Shown here: piece by piece, positions 1 to 8,860 of the stretch
How positions within the stretch are numbered: the stretch's first letter is position 1
How the letters are laid out: each line of letters starts with the position of its first letter
NCBI GenBank assembly: GCA_016234555.1
Contig: JACRBJ010000032.1
Location: forward strand, 1 to 64,000
Reading direction: 5' to 3'
Source: Chloroflexota bacterium
GTDB lineage: Bacteria; Chloroflexota; Anaerolineae; Anaerolineales; Villigracilaceae
DNA length: 64,000 bases
Notes under the pieces: generated by a model
Seen by the model: the letters and a program-made list of their open reading frames with translations, nothing else
The model's database searches: none
What the model was told of the DNA's origin: nothing
Translations under genes and position numbers: made by a program

Positions 1-122
1 GTTTCCGTCGCTTGGCACGTGATTTCGAGAGATTATCTGAAACGTTCCGAAGCCTTCACTTTCTGGCTTTTGCCATCTTGATGTTACAAGCTTTCGTCAA
101 AACTATTGCTCATGTCCTTTGA
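1..122 (+). CDS. IS transposase C-terminus (partial, cut by window start)
   Basis: The reading frame starting at base 3 is open to a TGA at 120-122 and encodes 39 residues beginning FRRLARDFERLSETF. An RRLARDFERL-like stretch followed by a hydrophobic helix is the usual C-terminal end of IS5-family DDE transposases; the catalytic core lies before the window. Its end sits immediately beside, and antiparallel to, the broken end of the four-helix-bundle gene, so an insertion sequence probably ends at about 120-143. The family assignment rests on this short tail only, and the terminal inverted repeat was not identified. Confidence 0.5.
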   Translation, partial: FRRLARDFERLSETFRSLHFLAFAILMLQAFVKTIAHVL

Positions 123-350
123 AAGTGCATAACAGCTTCTAAGGAAATGCTTTTCATACCTACGCTTTGCCCATGCCTCCGCCAGGTTTGCGCCGATAGA
201 GCGGGATGAGCGGCGGATTTGATCGGTCAGCGAGAACATCTCCTCCTTTGGAAAAGATTTTGTAAGCTTCAAGATTTCTTTTGATAACTGGCGGCTCTTT
301 TGATACACCACCAAATCACGAAAACTTTTTGCATACTGCAACTCACTCAT
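84..350 (-). pseudogene. Four-helix bundle protein (S23/IVS family), 3' end truncated by IS
   Basis: The start at 350 follows a strong AAAGGAGG ribosome site; the frame could extend further upstream but without a site. The 88 residues match the 23S intervening-sequence/four-helix-bundle family: FRDLVVYQKSRQL, then SLTDQIRRSSRSIGANLAEAW and RRYEKHF. The family is normally about 115-125 residues and continues after KHF with a third and fourth helix. Here the sequence turns into unrelated residues and stops after 18 codons, exactly where the transposase end lies on the other strand. Most likely an insertion sequence removed the C-terminal third. The function of this family is not established. 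Confidence 0.55.
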
Positions 351-376
351 GCTTCCTCCTTTACTATTCACTGGCT

Positions 377-400
377 ACTGATTACTGAACACTGATTACT
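377..400. repeat. Short tandem ACTGATTACT repeat
   Basis: ACTGATTACT occurs at 377-386 and 391-400 between the truncated helical-bundle gene and the E1 gene, followed by two looser ACTGGATACTG-like copies. It is a low-complexity intergenic spacer with no visible role. Confidence 0.35.
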
Positions 401-2813
401 TGAATACTGGATACTGCTTTGGATCAACTTCATTCATTATTTTGTACACCGCATCGAAAACCGTCTCCGCATTTGGTTTGGACCAGTAATCGCCGTCGCT
501 GCCGTAGGCGGGACGATGTGCGTTGGCAGAGAGAGTCTTTGCAGGAGAATCCAAGTGGAAGTAGCCGCCTTGTTTTTCGATGACTTCCTGCATCATGGTT
601 GCAGTTGTCCCGCCTGGAACATCTTCATCCACGAAGAGGATACGGTTTGTTTTCTTTAGGGATTCGACGATCATGCCGCGAATGTCAAATGGCAAAAGCG
701 ATTGAACATCGATGACTTCAATCTCGATTCCAACTTTACTTAACTTGTCGGCGGCATCCATGACGATGCGGCAGCTTGCGCCGTAGGTGGCGACGGTCAC
801 ATCCCTTCCTTCGCGGATGATTTCAGGTATGCCCAGGGGCAATGTCATTTCCCCGATGTTGTCGGGCAGACGTTCCTTCATGCGGTAGCCGTTCAACACT
901 TCGACAACAATGGCGGGTTCGTCGGCTTTCAACAAGGTGTTGTAAAAGCCAGCGGCACGGGTCATGTCGCGCGGAACCAAGACGTACATGCCGCGCACGA
1001 GGTTGAGGATGCCAGACATCGGTGAGCCGGAATGCCAGATACCTTCGAGCCTGTGTCCACGGGTGCGGACAATGACCGGGGCTTTTTGTCCGCCCGCGGT
1101 GCGCCAGTATAGCGTGGACAAATCGTCGCTCATAATTTGCAGGGCGTACAAAACGTAATCCAAATATTGAATTTCGGCAATCGGTCGCAACCCGCGCATT
1201 GCCATGCCAATTGCCTGACCCAGAATCGTCGCCTCGCGGATGCCGGTGTCGGTCACGCGGTGTTCGCTGTATTTTTCCTGCATCCCCCTGAAGCCCTGAT
1301 TGACATCGCCGAGCCTGCCTACGTCTTCGCCGAATGCGATCAATCGCGGTTCACGAGCCAGCGCGGAATCAAACGCAGCGTTCACAACTTCAAAGCCAAA
1401 CATCGTCGGTGATGACCTGGAATATGTGGGCTTGACTTCGGTCACTTTCAACGCCGTGCCAGAATGCAGATGCGAACCGTAGCGTTCCAGGTTGATTTTG
1501 TTGTTCTCGAATTTCCACTTGACGAGGGTATCTTTTGCGGGATGCGCTTCGTCGCGCAGAATCCGCAGTGCTTCGTGTACCGTGCTGTGAATGTCGCGCC
1601 GTGCCACCGTCGGGAGAGCGGACAGCCGCTCGCGGAGATTCTTCAACCCCGCGGCTTGACTCGAAGTGGGGGCAATCTCGTCGAGCATGTCCAGCACCTG
1701 GTTGCGTTCCTCCAGAATCGGGGACAAGTAGTTGTCCCATGCCGCTTTGCGGAATCCCTCCACAGCGTTGGCATCCGCCTGCTCGATTGAATCAAGCTCG
1801 GGCCCGGACACAATCCCCTTGTCGAGTATCCACTGACGCATCCTGCGAATCCCATCGAATTCCTCCTCCCATTTGAGTCGCTCTGGCGTCTTATATCGTT
1901 CGTGACTGCCCGATGTGCTATGCCCCAAAGGCTGAGTGACGTCGATGACATGCACCAGCGCGGGGATGTGATACTCGCGGGCAATTTCGGCGGCGCTGAG
2001 GTAGGTCTCGACCAGCGCGGGATAATCCCAGGCGTGGACGGTGTAATGGTCGAAGCCACGCTCGATGGTTTCGGGCGGCGATTCAGGGTCACGCTCGAAG
2101 CCCTTGAGCAAGGTGCCGATATTTTCCTTGGTCATCTGAAATTGGTTGGGGACGGAGATGCCGTAGCCGTCATCATAGATGGTGACGATGGCTGGGGCTT
2201 TGAGCACACCGATGGCGTTGACTGATTCCCAGAACAAGCCTTCGGAAGCGGATGCGTTGCCGATGGTGGCGAAGGCGATCTCATTGCCATGATACGAGAA
2301 GTCTTTGAGGTCTTGCAGTTCCTGTAATTTGCGATACAGTACCGACGCGTACGCGAGTCCCACAGTGCGTGGCATTTGTGCGGCGGTGGGGGAAATGTCG
2401 CTTGCCACGTTATACATTTTTGTCTGTGCGCGCCATGTGCCGTTGGGATATAAATTGCGCGAGGCAAAGTGCGCATTCATTTGTCGCCCTGCGCTGGCGG
2501 GGTCGTGGGCAACGTCGGCATGAGCATACAACTGGGCAAAAAATTCCTGGATGCTCGTCGCACCAAGCGCGAACATCCAGGTTTGATCGCGATAGTAGCC
2601 GGAGCGCCAGTCCCCTTTGCGGAAGGCGCGGGCGATGGCGAGCTGGGGAATCTCCTTGCCGTCGCCGAAGATGCCGAACTTCGCCTTGCCGCTCAAGACT
2701 TCCCTGCGCCCGATAAGCGAAGCCTGCCTGCTTTGATAGGCAAGGCGATAATCTTTTATGATCTCATCTTTTTCCAAAGGAAGCGGAATAGGACCCTTCT
2801 TTTTACTGGGCAT
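396..2813 (-). CDS. Fused 2-oxoacid dehydrogenase E1 (alpha+beta), thiamine diphosphate dependent
   Basis: An 805-residue E1 component that would decarboxylate a 2-oxoacid and pass the acyl group to lipoyl-E2 in the cytoplasm. Residues about 15-380 are the E1-alpha half: the ThDP/Mg motif is GNASASEG (185-192) followed by YDDGYGISVPN (213-223). Residues about 470-805 are the E1-beta (transketolase-like pyrimidine plus C-terminal) half with FGEDVG and FVDEDVPGG. The alpha-beta fusion resembles branched-chain 2-oxoisovalerate dehydrogenase E1 of Bacteroidetes and related bacteria, rather than pyruvate dehydrogenase AceE, which is longer and different. The exact substrate is not readable from sequence. 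No E2 or E3 gene lies within the window. It is transcribed alone, upstream of the broken helical-bundle gene. Confidence 0.85.
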   Translation of the reverse strand: MPSKKKGPIPLPLEKDEIIKDYRLAYQSRQASLIGRREVLSGKAKFGIFGDGKEIPQLAIARAFRKGDWRSGYYRDQTWMFALGATSIQEFFAQLYAHADVAHDPASAGRQMNAHFASRNLYPNGTWRAQTKMYNVASDISPTAAQMPRTVGLAYASVLYRKLQELQDLKDFSYHGNEIAFATIGNASASEGLFWESVNAIGVLKAPAIVTIYDDGYGISVPNQFQMTKENIGTLLKGFERDPESPPETIERGFDHYTVHAWDYPALVETYLSAAEIAREYHIPALVHVIDVTQPLGHSTSGSHERYKTPERLKWEEEFDGIRRMRQWILDKGIVSGPELDSIEQADANAVEGFRKAAWDNYLSPILEERNQVLDMLDEIAPTSSQAAGLKNLRERLSALPTVARRDIHSTVHEALRILRDEAHPAKDTLVKWKFENNKINLERYGSHLHSGTALKVTEVKPTYSRSSPTMFGFEVVNAAFDSALAREPRLIAFGEDVGRLGDVNQGFRGMQEKYSEHRVTDTGIREATILGQAIGMAMRGLRPIAEIQYLDYVLYALQIMSDDLSTLYWRTAGGQKAPVIVRTRGHRLEGIWHSGSPMSGILNLVRGMYVLVPRDMTRAAGFYNTLLKADEPAIVVEVLNGYRMKERLPDNIGEMTLPLGIPEIIREGRDVTVATYGASCRIVMDAADKLSKVGIEIEVIDVQSLLPFDIRGMIVESLKKTNRILFVDEDVPGGTTATMMQEVIEKQGGYFHLDSPAKTLSANAHRPAYGSDGDYWSKPNAETVFDAVYKIMNEVDPKQYPVFK

Positions 2814-2880
2814 TTACTCTCTCCTGAATTGGATACGTTTAGGGGGATTATAAACGGGAAAGGATAAGGGATGAAGGATG

Positions 2881-2910
2881 AAAAAAGCGGACAGGTTTGT
2901 CCGCTTTTTT
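2881..2910 (-). terminator. Rho-independent terminator downstream of hpt
   Basis: Perfect 13-bp arms (AAAAAAGCGGACA, loop GGTT, complement) ending in a T-run on either strand. It lies 39 bp after the hpt stop and 68 bp before the E1 start, so it separates the two minus-strand units. Confidence 0.8.
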
Positions 2911-2948
2911 TTTCGTGTACTTTTGTGTTCTTCGCCGATTACAGAAAC

Positions 2949-3500
2949 TTACGTGTTTCCACTGGTATTTTTCACCATCTCCGCGATGTACGGCAGGGTG
3001 CGATATTGATTGTCGTAATCCAACCCATAGCCCACCACCCAAACATCGGGGATTTCAAAGCCGAGGTAATCGATCGGCTTCTGTAGCTGGATGGGATGCT
3101 TGACCTTCTTTTGAAGCAGGACACAGGTCTGGAGCGAGGCGGGTTTATGTTCCCCCAGCGTGTGATGGAGAAAGTTGAGGGTGTTCCCGCTGTCGAAGAT
3201 ATCCTCCACGACCAGGATGTGCCTGTCGCTGACGGGCTCGCGCGTGTCCATCAAAATGCGGACGTCACCCGACTTGCTTTTCTCGTAGCTTGCCAGCGCC
3301 ATAAAGTCAACGATGTGCGGGGTTTTCAACTCGCGGGTCAGGTCAGCCATGAAGATGAAGGCGCCGCGCAAAATTCCGATTAATAACAGGTTATCGATTC
3401 CCTCCTTTTGGCAGTGATCGTCTATTTCTTGAGCCAATTGCTTCACGCGGACCTGGATATCTTCAGCGGACACGATCTCTTTCAGGGAAAATTCGTTCAT
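2949..3500 (-). CDS. hpt: Hypoxanthine phosphoribosyltransferase
   Basis: Purine salvage enzyme that makes IMP/GMP from hypoxanthine/guanine and PRPP. The 183-residue protein carries the PRPP-binding loop VVEDIFDSGNTLNF, the early LLIGILRGAFIFMADL strand-loop and a C-terminal VGYGLDYDNQYRTLPYI segment, all typical of bacterial HPRT. The frame is open for 30 more codons upstream, but MNEFSLKEIV at 3500 is preceded by an AAAGG site and gives the normal family length. The neighbouring dehydrogenase gene ends 117 bp upstream, so hpt probably has its own promoter. Confidence 0.9.
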   Translation of the reverse strand: MNEFSLKEIVSAEDIQVRVKQLAQEIDDHCQKEGIDNLLLIGILRGAFIFMADLTRELKTPHIVDFMALASYEKSKSGDVRILMDTREPVSDRHILVVEDIFDSGNTLNFLHHTLGEHKPASLQTCVLLQKKVKHPIQLQKPIDYLGFEIPDVWVVGYGLDYDNQYRTLPYIAEMVKNTSGNT

Positions 3501-3616
3501 GGTTGGACCTTTTGATGTTGGGATGTTGGCATTATATCCGTGAATGTGCCGATTTTTTTCGCTCTGCGCGTACCTTACAAAACGTTTCAAACGGATAAAG
3601 TCCAGCTAAGTTGCCA

Positions 3617-5662
3617 CTACAAGATAACCCGCTCGACCTTGAACGGTGTCGCATCCGGGTCAATTTGTTCATCGAATTCGCGGGCGGCAAGATGACCGGA
3701 GAAGATCGCCTGGGCGATGATGTTGGGCGCTTCGGCGTCGCCGATGAGCCGCAGGGACTTGAGTTTGCCTTCATTCAGCGCTGGTTTTAGTTCGTGGTAC
3801 AAGGCATCGTTGGGGAGCCTGTCGGTAATCAACACGACGGCGTCGCAAGGCAAAACGCTTTCGGCGGCTGTCAGGACGTTCGTAACAGTGGCAGTCGTCG
3901 TGTGAAGCGAAGCGAGGAAATGGCTTGGGAGCAGGGTCACGTTCAAGGCTCGGAGTCGCTTGTGGATGCGATTCTGTTCGAGGGTGAATTGAGTCCAATA
4001 CGAGATGGAAGGTGCGGGCGTGACCAGTGTCACTTCGCAACTGTTTTCGGCGAGTAATTCGGCAAGGACGCTGCCTATGTAATAATGGTCGTCGTCGTAA
4101 ATGAGGACTTTGCCAGTGGGAAGTTTTCCGTTCATCAAATCATCGGGGGTGAAGATTTTGGCGTCGCCGGGGATGGGTTGGGATAGGTAACGTCCCACGC
4201 CATCGCGCCGCCAGGTTGCGCCCGTGGCGAGGAGGACGTGCGGCGCGCCTGCTTCGAGGATGTCTTTGGCAGTCATCGGGCTGGAGGGATAGAAATAAAC
4301 GTTTTCGATTTTGTTAATTTGCGTCAGACGCCAGTCCATCACGCGCCGCCACTCGATGAGGTTGGGCAGGGCAGATTCGAGCGCCACGCGCCCGCCCGCT
4401 TCGCGTTTGGCTTCGGTGAGGATGACGTAGTAGCCGCGCTGACCGAGCGCCCGCGCCGCCTCCAAGCCTGCGGGTCCCGCGCCGACGATGAGGATTTCAT
4501 CTTCGGATTTTTTCGGCGCGATGATTTCAGGGTGCCAGCCGCGCCGCCATTCCTCGCCCATGGTCGGGTTCTGCGTGCAGCGGATCGGGACATAGCGCGT
4601 GTCACCGGTGACGCAGATATTGCAGCCGATGCATTCGCGAATATCTTCGATACGATCCTCTTTGATCTTGTTAGGCAGGAACGGGTCGGCAATGCTTGGG
4701 CGTGCCGAGCCGATCATGTCCATGACTCCGCGCTGGATGGCGGAGACCATCGAATCGGGAGAGGTGTAGCGTCCCACGCCGACGACGGGTTTGGTGGTGA
4801 GTTTTTTGACGAAGGAAATATATTTTTCCTGGTTGCCTTCTTTTTCAAAGCGCGAGGTGGAGGAGTCGTTCGACCAGTTGCTGACGTTCACATCCCACAG
4901 GTCAGGGAGTTCGGCGAGCATCCCAACGATGTCCCGCGCCTCGCCCGTGGATTCCATCCCCGTGCTGCCGATGAGTTCATCCACCGCAAAGCGCAGCGCG
5001 ACTCCGCATGTATCGCCAACGGCGCCTTTTGTATCTTCGATGATCTCACGCAAAAAGCGCACACGGTTTTCGAGCGAACCGCCGTATTCGTCGGCGCGAT
5101 CGTTTTCTTTCGAGAGAAAATGGAAGGCGAGCGCCAGGTTGTGCGCGGCGTAACAGGTGATGATGTCGAAACCAGCCCGCTTGGCGCGGATGGCGGCGTT
5201 GCGGTGCCACTTACGAATTTGCCTGATGTCGTCCCTGCTTGCGGCGCGGGATTGACCAGGTTCGTATCCGCTCGCGCCGACGATTCCCCGCGAACGCAGG
5301 TCAAGCGGAACGGAACGCGAGTACAGGTTCGAGGCGTCGTGTCCGTTGTACGCCAGTTCAATGCCCGCCAGCGCTCCGTGCTTGTGGACGGCTTCGGTCA
5401 TCAGTTGCAGGGCGGGGATGTCGTCATCGTTCCAGAGCCGTCCTTCGAAGTAGGGCGAAAGGTCGCTGGTGTGATGGATTTCCACTTCCTCGGTGTGAAC
5501 CACGCCCCAGCCGCCTTCGGCTTTCAGCCCGCGCATGGCGGCGTGACCCTGGGGCATTCTCCACCCAAAGCCGTTACAGTGCGGCACCTGGTAGAAACGG
5601 TTCGGCGCGGTGACAGGTCCGATCTTGACCGGTTGGAAGAGGATATCGTAACGAGAGGTCAT
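3617..5662 (-). CDS. Trimethylamine/dimethylamine dehydrogenase-like FMN, 4Fe-4S flavoprotein
   Basis: A 681-residue protein with the architecture of trimethylamine dehydrogenase: an old-yellow-enzyme-type FMN barrel (1-340), a 4Fe-4S cluster motif CIGCNICVTGDTRYVPIRC (about 350-370) and an FAD/ADP-binding region with VGAGPAGLEAARAL (about 400). NRFYQVPHC places a cysteine at residue 29, where the trimethylamine dehydrogenase family carries the covalent 6-S-cysteinyl-FMN. CYAAH matches the Tyr-x-x-His pair, and NWSND keeps a Trp and an Asp from the substrate pocket. This closeness separates it from 2,4-dienoyl-CoA reductases, which share the fold. Substrate (tri-, di-methylamine, histamine or another amine) is inferred. 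No electron-transfer flavoprotein gene lies beside it. Confidence 0.8.
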   Translation of the reverse strand: MTSRYDILFQPVKIGPVTAPNRFYQVPHCNGFGWRMPQGHAAMRGLKAEGGWGVVHTEEVEIHHTSDLSPYFEGRLWNDDDIPALQLMTEAVHKHGALAGIELAYNGHDASNLYSRSVPLDLRSRGIVGASGYEPGQSRAASRDDIRQIRKWHRNAAIRAKRAGFDIITCYAAHNLALAFHFLSKENDRADEYGGSLENRVRFLREIIEDTKGAVGDTCGVALRFAVDELIGSTGMESTGEARDIVGMLAELPDLWDVNVSNWSNDSSTSRFEKEGNQEKYISFVKKLTTKPVVGVGRYTSPDSMVSAIQRGVMDMIGSARPSIADPFLPNKIKEDRIEDIRECIGCNICVTGDTRYVPIRCTQNPTMGEEWRRGWHPEIIAPKKSEDEILIVGAGPAGLEAARALGQRGYYVILTEAKREAGGRVALESALPNLIEWRRVMDWRLTQINKIENVYFYPSSPMTAKDILEAGAPHVLLATGATWRRDGVGRYLSQPIPGDAKIFTPDDLMNGKLPTGKVLIYDDDHYYIGSVLAELLAENSCEVTLVTPAPSISYWTQFTLEQNRIHKRLRALNVTLLPSHFLASLHTTTATVTNVLTAAESVLPCDAVVLITDRLPNDALYHELKPALNEGKLKSLRLIGDAEAPNIIAQAIFSGHLAAREFDEQIDPDATPFKVERVIL

Positions 5663-5688
5663 GGGGATTCCTTTTCTTTGAAGAAAAG

Positions 5689-5719
5689 ACCCTAAAGATT
5701 TTCAAAACACTTTAGGGTC
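5689..5719 (-). terminator. Terminator after lipoprotein gene
   Basis: GACCCTAAAG and its complement form a 10-bp stem around a 11-nt loop, followed on the minus strand by TTTTCTT. It lies directly after the stop of the lipoprotein gene and ends its transcript before the amine dehydrogenase gene. Confidence 0.75.
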
Positions 5720-5726
5720 CAAGGTT

Positions 5727-6353
5727 TTACGGGCAGGAGGAGTAGCCGGGGAACAACATGGAGGAATATTCATCCAGCAGCAATTTCGACTCGAGGGGGA
5801 AGACAAGCATGGCGGCAATCAGGCGCGTATCGGTATCGTTTTTGACCCAGTAGTTGACGCCGTATTGCAAACCCAGGTTTTGCGTCTCGAATTGGTACAG
5901 CCTCAGCCCTGCGTCATTCCGACATTCGGCGAGCAATTTATAACTTTCGTAATTTGCAAAGATGGCTCTCCAGTTTTCATCGCTGAACTCCCTGTTGAGG
6001 TCGGGTTCTTCATATCCGCAGGGCATGATACGTGCTTCGAGATAAACCAACGCGCTTTGCGGGGCGTCCTGCCATAGCACCGCGACATTGGATTCGTTGA
6101 CTGTGTAACTTTGCATCCAGTTCGGCGTATTGAATATTTCCCCGGTAAAGGCGAGGGCGCGGTCAATATCCTTCTGCGCCGGTTCAGATGAAATACAGGC
6201 GGGGGTGACGGTGGGAAGCGGTGTTTCGGACGGTTCGATACTTTTCGTGGGGGATGGGGGAGGCGCGGTCGTCGTTGAAGGAACAGCGGCGGGCTTCCCG
6301 CAGGATGAAATAGTAAACACAACAGCAAGGAGAAAAAATAATTGTCGTTTCAT
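5727..6353 (-). CDS. Predicted lipoprotein, unknown function
   Basis: The 208-residue protein begins with a lipoprotein signal (KRQLFFLLAVVFTISSC, lipobox Cys at about 19), followed by a Thr/Pro/Ser-rich linker of about 35 residues and a globular domain of about 150 residues. No motif for an enzymatic function was recognised. It would be anchored to the outer face of the membrane. It is the only gene in its transcript, ended by a strong terminator. Comparable Ser/Thr/Pro linkers occur in two other lipoproteins of this window (21.7-23.3 kb). Confidence 0.7.
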   Translation of the reverse strand: MKRQLFFLLAVVFTISSCGKPAAVPSTTTAPPPSPTKSIEPSETPLPTVTPACISSEPAQKDIDRALAFTGEIFNTPNWMQSYTVNESNVAVLWQDAPQSALVYLEARIMPCGYEEPDLNREFSDENWRAIFANYESYKLLAECRNDAGLRLYQFETQNLGLQYGVNYWVKNDTDTRLIAAMLVFPLESKLLLDEYSSMLFPGYSSCP

Positions 6354-6434
6354 GTCGCCTCATATTTGCCGAAAGCCGGCGGAGACGAGTATAGCACGAC
6401 AAAATTGACCGGACAATTGTGCAACCGAAACAAA

Positions 6435-7208
6435 TCAAACGTGTTCGGGCTTCATCCCCAAAACCATCCTGACCCAAAAATCGGATTTGAAAACTTTGCG
6501 GCTGTCCTTCTTCAAGTCCGCCTTGATTTTTTCGATGCCCGCGTCATAGGTTTCCCTGCTGAGTAGAGCCAGTTGTGACGTGGCGTTCTGTTTGAGGAAG
6601 GGGTCGTTGAACACCTGTCCGCCTTCGTGAACACTCATGACGTGTTCCACATTCCGCCGTTCGATATCGTGGAAGCCCGACCGCTTCATCATCTCTTCCA
6701 GCGCATTGCTGGAGGGATAACGGCGGAGATCGGTCTCGTAGACGGTGTCGAAGTAGTCGTAGAAGTACCAGTCGAAATCGTCGCCATGCGGGTCGTGACC
6801 GATGACTGCCAGCGCGCCGCCGGGCTTCAACACGCGGAAGGCTTCTTCCACAAAAGCCGCGTGGTCGCCAAAATGATGGACGGCGTCCACGCAGTAGAGC
6901 AGGTCGAAGGAACCAGACCGAAAGGGAAGTCGGGTCGCGGTTCCGCGAGTCAGCTTGAGGGGCGCGGGTTGACTCTTCGCCTGCGAAATCATCCCCGCTG
7001 AAAAATCCAGCCCGTAGAGTTGGGACGTGACCCGATTCAACAGGTTCAGCCAGTAGCCCGTCCCGCTGCCAGTTTCCAGGATGGATTTGGCGTCGAGTTG
7101 GCGGGCAAGTTCGAGCAGGGCGTCGCCGCGATCCCAATGAAAGGCGGAGGGATAACGCTGGTTGTAATCGCCTGAAATCTTGTCGTAATTCAATCGCGGA
7201 TGTGTCAT
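6435..7208 (-). CDS. Class I SAM-dependent methyltransferase
   Basis: 257 residues. Motif I is ILETGSGTGYWLNLL (about 43-57), then DFSAGM, LYCVDAVHHFGD and VLKPGGALAVIGHD, the order expected of the Methyltransf_11 Rossmann fold. The acceptor cannot be deduced. It is divergent from the membrane protein pair that follows, with 159 bp between the two starts, and 81 bp separates it from the lipoprotein downstream. Confidence 0.8.
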   Translation of the reverse strand: MTHPRLNYDKISGDYNQRYPSAFHWDRGDALLELARQLDAKSILETGSGTGYWLNLLNRVTSQLYGLDFSAGMISQAKSQPAPLKLTRGTATRLPFRSGSFDLLYCVDAVHHFGDHAAFVEEAFRVLKPGGALAVIGHDPHGDDFDWYFYDYFDTVYETDLRRYPSSNALEEMMKRSGFHDIERRNVEHVMSVHEGGQVFNDPFLKQNATSQLALLSRETYDAGIEKIKADLKKDSRKVFKSDFWVRMVLGMKPEHV

Positions 7209-7367
7209 GCTATTTGGAATCTCCCGCTCGATTGTTTCTTACTATTCGAGCCGTCAATTGCCAAAACCCCGCGTGTGATGTGGAACTTTTCCGCGTGTAA
7301 CTTCGTCCTGCTTCTCGTGCCGCATAATCGGACAAAACAACTCATCTTATATACATATGGAGGAGAC

Positions 7368-8042
7368 ATGCTCAAACGAATCATCAACTCGCCGCGCCTG
7401 GAGATTTTCATTGCGGTCATGATCGCGCTTGCCTCTGCAACAACCGCGCTTGTGACCTGGCGGACCAGCAGTGTTAATTCAGAGGCTGGGAATGCCATCC
7501 GTCAAGGACTCATCGACGCGGTTAAAAAGCAGGCATCTGCAAACGAAAGCTGGAGACGGGTGTACGAACAGGCGCGTTACGCGCAAACGTATACGGTCAC
7601 ACTTGCTCAGGTGGAGGCTTACGAGGCAGACAGCAACAAGGCGGGCAAGGCGCAGGCGGAGAATATGCGCCAATATCTTCTGCCCAGCTTGCTTTTACTA
7701 GCCGAGCCGCTCGGCACGGACGAGAAATATCAAAAGAAAGACGGCGCCTACGATCTTGAATTGTATTTTGCGGACATCCAGTCTGAAGCGCCCGACCTGG
7801 CTGCGCTCGACCCCGAAGCGTCTTTTGAATTATCGGATAGCTACGGAGCCGAACAACGCTGGCTTACGGTGGGCATTGTGATATTGGCGGTCAGCCTGTT
7901 CTGGCTTGCCCTTGCCGAATTGAATTCAGGGAATTCGCGCGCCATCACGCTCACCATCGGCTTGGGCGTTTATTTCTTCAGCCTTGCGTGGTTTGGCGTC
8001 GTCGAGATTATATTTATCAGCACTCGCGGAGGTGTGCTGTGA
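7368..8042 (+). CDS. Membrane protein, unknown function (pair member 1)
   Basis: ATG at 7368 follows a GGAGG site; the frame is open upstream but without a site. The 224-residue product has one N-terminal transmembrane segment (LEIFIAVMIALASATTALVTW), a soluble helical region of about 110 residues with long Gln/Ala/Lys-rich helices, and two C-terminal transmembrane segments. The same plan (TM, helical domain with ADSN/AGIRASN-type start, two TMs) occurs in the next gene, so the two are probably paralogues forming one complex. No enzymatic motif was seen. Confidence 0.65.
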   Translation: MLKRIINSPRLEIFIAVMIALASATTALVTWRTSSVNSEAGNAIRQGLIDAVKKQASANESWRRVYEQARYAQTYTVTLAQVEAYEADSNKAGKAQAENMRQYLLPSLLLLAEPLGTDEKYQKKDGAYDLELYFADIQSEAPDLAALDPEASFELSDSYGAEQRWLTVGIVILAVSLFWLALAELNSGNSRAITLTIGLGVYFFSLAWFGVVEIIFISTRGGVL

Positions 8043-8767
8043 CCGAAAACCAGTTTCAAGCCGTTCCCAATCCCGTTGACGAGCCGAAGACTCAATCTCC
8101 CGATCAACCACAGGGCAAGCCGGATCAATATAAAACATTGATCATTGTGTTGATGTTGATCACAAGCATTGCCACCGCCATTGTGGCTGGACTTCAAGCA
8201 GATGCAGGTATTCGCGCCAGCAACGCCAACCGTGATTCGCAATATTACGCCGTACTGGCATCCGGCGAGATTCACCGTCAGGGTTTGCAAAGCAACTACG
8301 AGACAGCCACCATGACCGAATATCTACGGCTTTCGCAGGAGTCATTGGTAATGCAGATCGCAGCCTTGAGCCTCGAAGATGAAGATGACCGCGCGGCAAC
8401 CGAGCTGGCTGCTCTGGGCGCACAAACCCGCGCGGACAAGCTCAAGACCTATTCCGTTTTCTTCACAGACCCGCGCTATGCCCCGCAGACCAGCGACGGA
8501 CTTCCCAATGCCGAAGCATACCTTACAGACGCGCTCGCAAAAGCGAACGAAATTACCGCAGATCAAAACAAGGCAGCAGATGAATATCACCGCTGGGACG
8601 ACAAGGCTGACGTCTACGTCAGCGTGTTGACGGTGATGGCAATGGCATTCTTCCTTTTTGGTCTGGCTCAGGCGCTAAAAGGACGCATGCGGCTGGTCTT
8701 TGCAGTCTTCGGCGCGATTGTTCTATTGTTTTCGAGTGCATGGGCTGTTTTGGCTACATTGTTTTGA
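8039..8767 (+). CDS. Membrane protein, unknown function (pair member 2)
   Basis: The likely start is GTG at 8039, which overlaps the preceding stop in a GTGA junction and follows GGAGGTG; this implies translational coupling. The 242-residue product has a Pro/Gln-rich cytosolic start, one TM (TLIIVLMLITSIATAIVAGL), a helical domain of about 130 residues, and two C-terminal TMs. It shares its layout with the preceding gene. The transcript ends at a hairpin at 8786-8845. Confidence 0.65.
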   Translation: MTENQFQAVPNPVDEPKTQSPDQPQGKPDQYKTLIIVLMLITSIATAIVAGLQADAGIRASNANRDSQYYAVLASGEIHRQGLQSNYETATMTEYLRLSQESLVMQIAALSLEDEDDRAATELAALGAQTRADKLKTYSVFFTDPRYAPQTSDGLPNAEAYLTDALAKANEITADQNKAADEYHRWDDKADVYVSVLTVMAMAFFLFGLAQALKGRMRLVFAVFGAIVLLFSSAWAVLATLF

Positions 8768-8785
8768 TTCCCCATGATTTCCATA

Positions 8786-8845
8786 CCATGGAGACACCGA
8801 AACGCGGAGTTTTTTGTTTTTCTCCGTGTCTTCGTATCTCCATGG
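8786..8845. terminator. Long imperfect inverted repeat between convergent genes
   Basis: Arms of about 24 bp starting and ending in CCATGG (with GGAGACACCGAAACGC matched by GTGTCTTCGTATCTCC) flank a T-rich loop. Placed between a plus-strand stop (8767) and a minus-strand stop (8861), it can act as a bidirectional terminator. The arms are imperfect, so an old palindromic repeat is also possible. Confidence 0.6.
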
Positions 8846-8860
8846 TTAGATATTGTTTTT

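Noticed and set aside
4238..5695. Long plus-strand open frame (485 codons) opposite the amine dehydrogenase gene
   Set aside because: It is antiparallel to a gene with clear family motifs and has a composition typical of a shadow frame in GC-rich coding DNA; no family motif was seen.
7200..7367. Longer start for the membrane protein gene at 7200
   Set aside because: The first 56 codons cover the divergent promoter region and lack a ribosome site, whereas 7368 has GGAGG.
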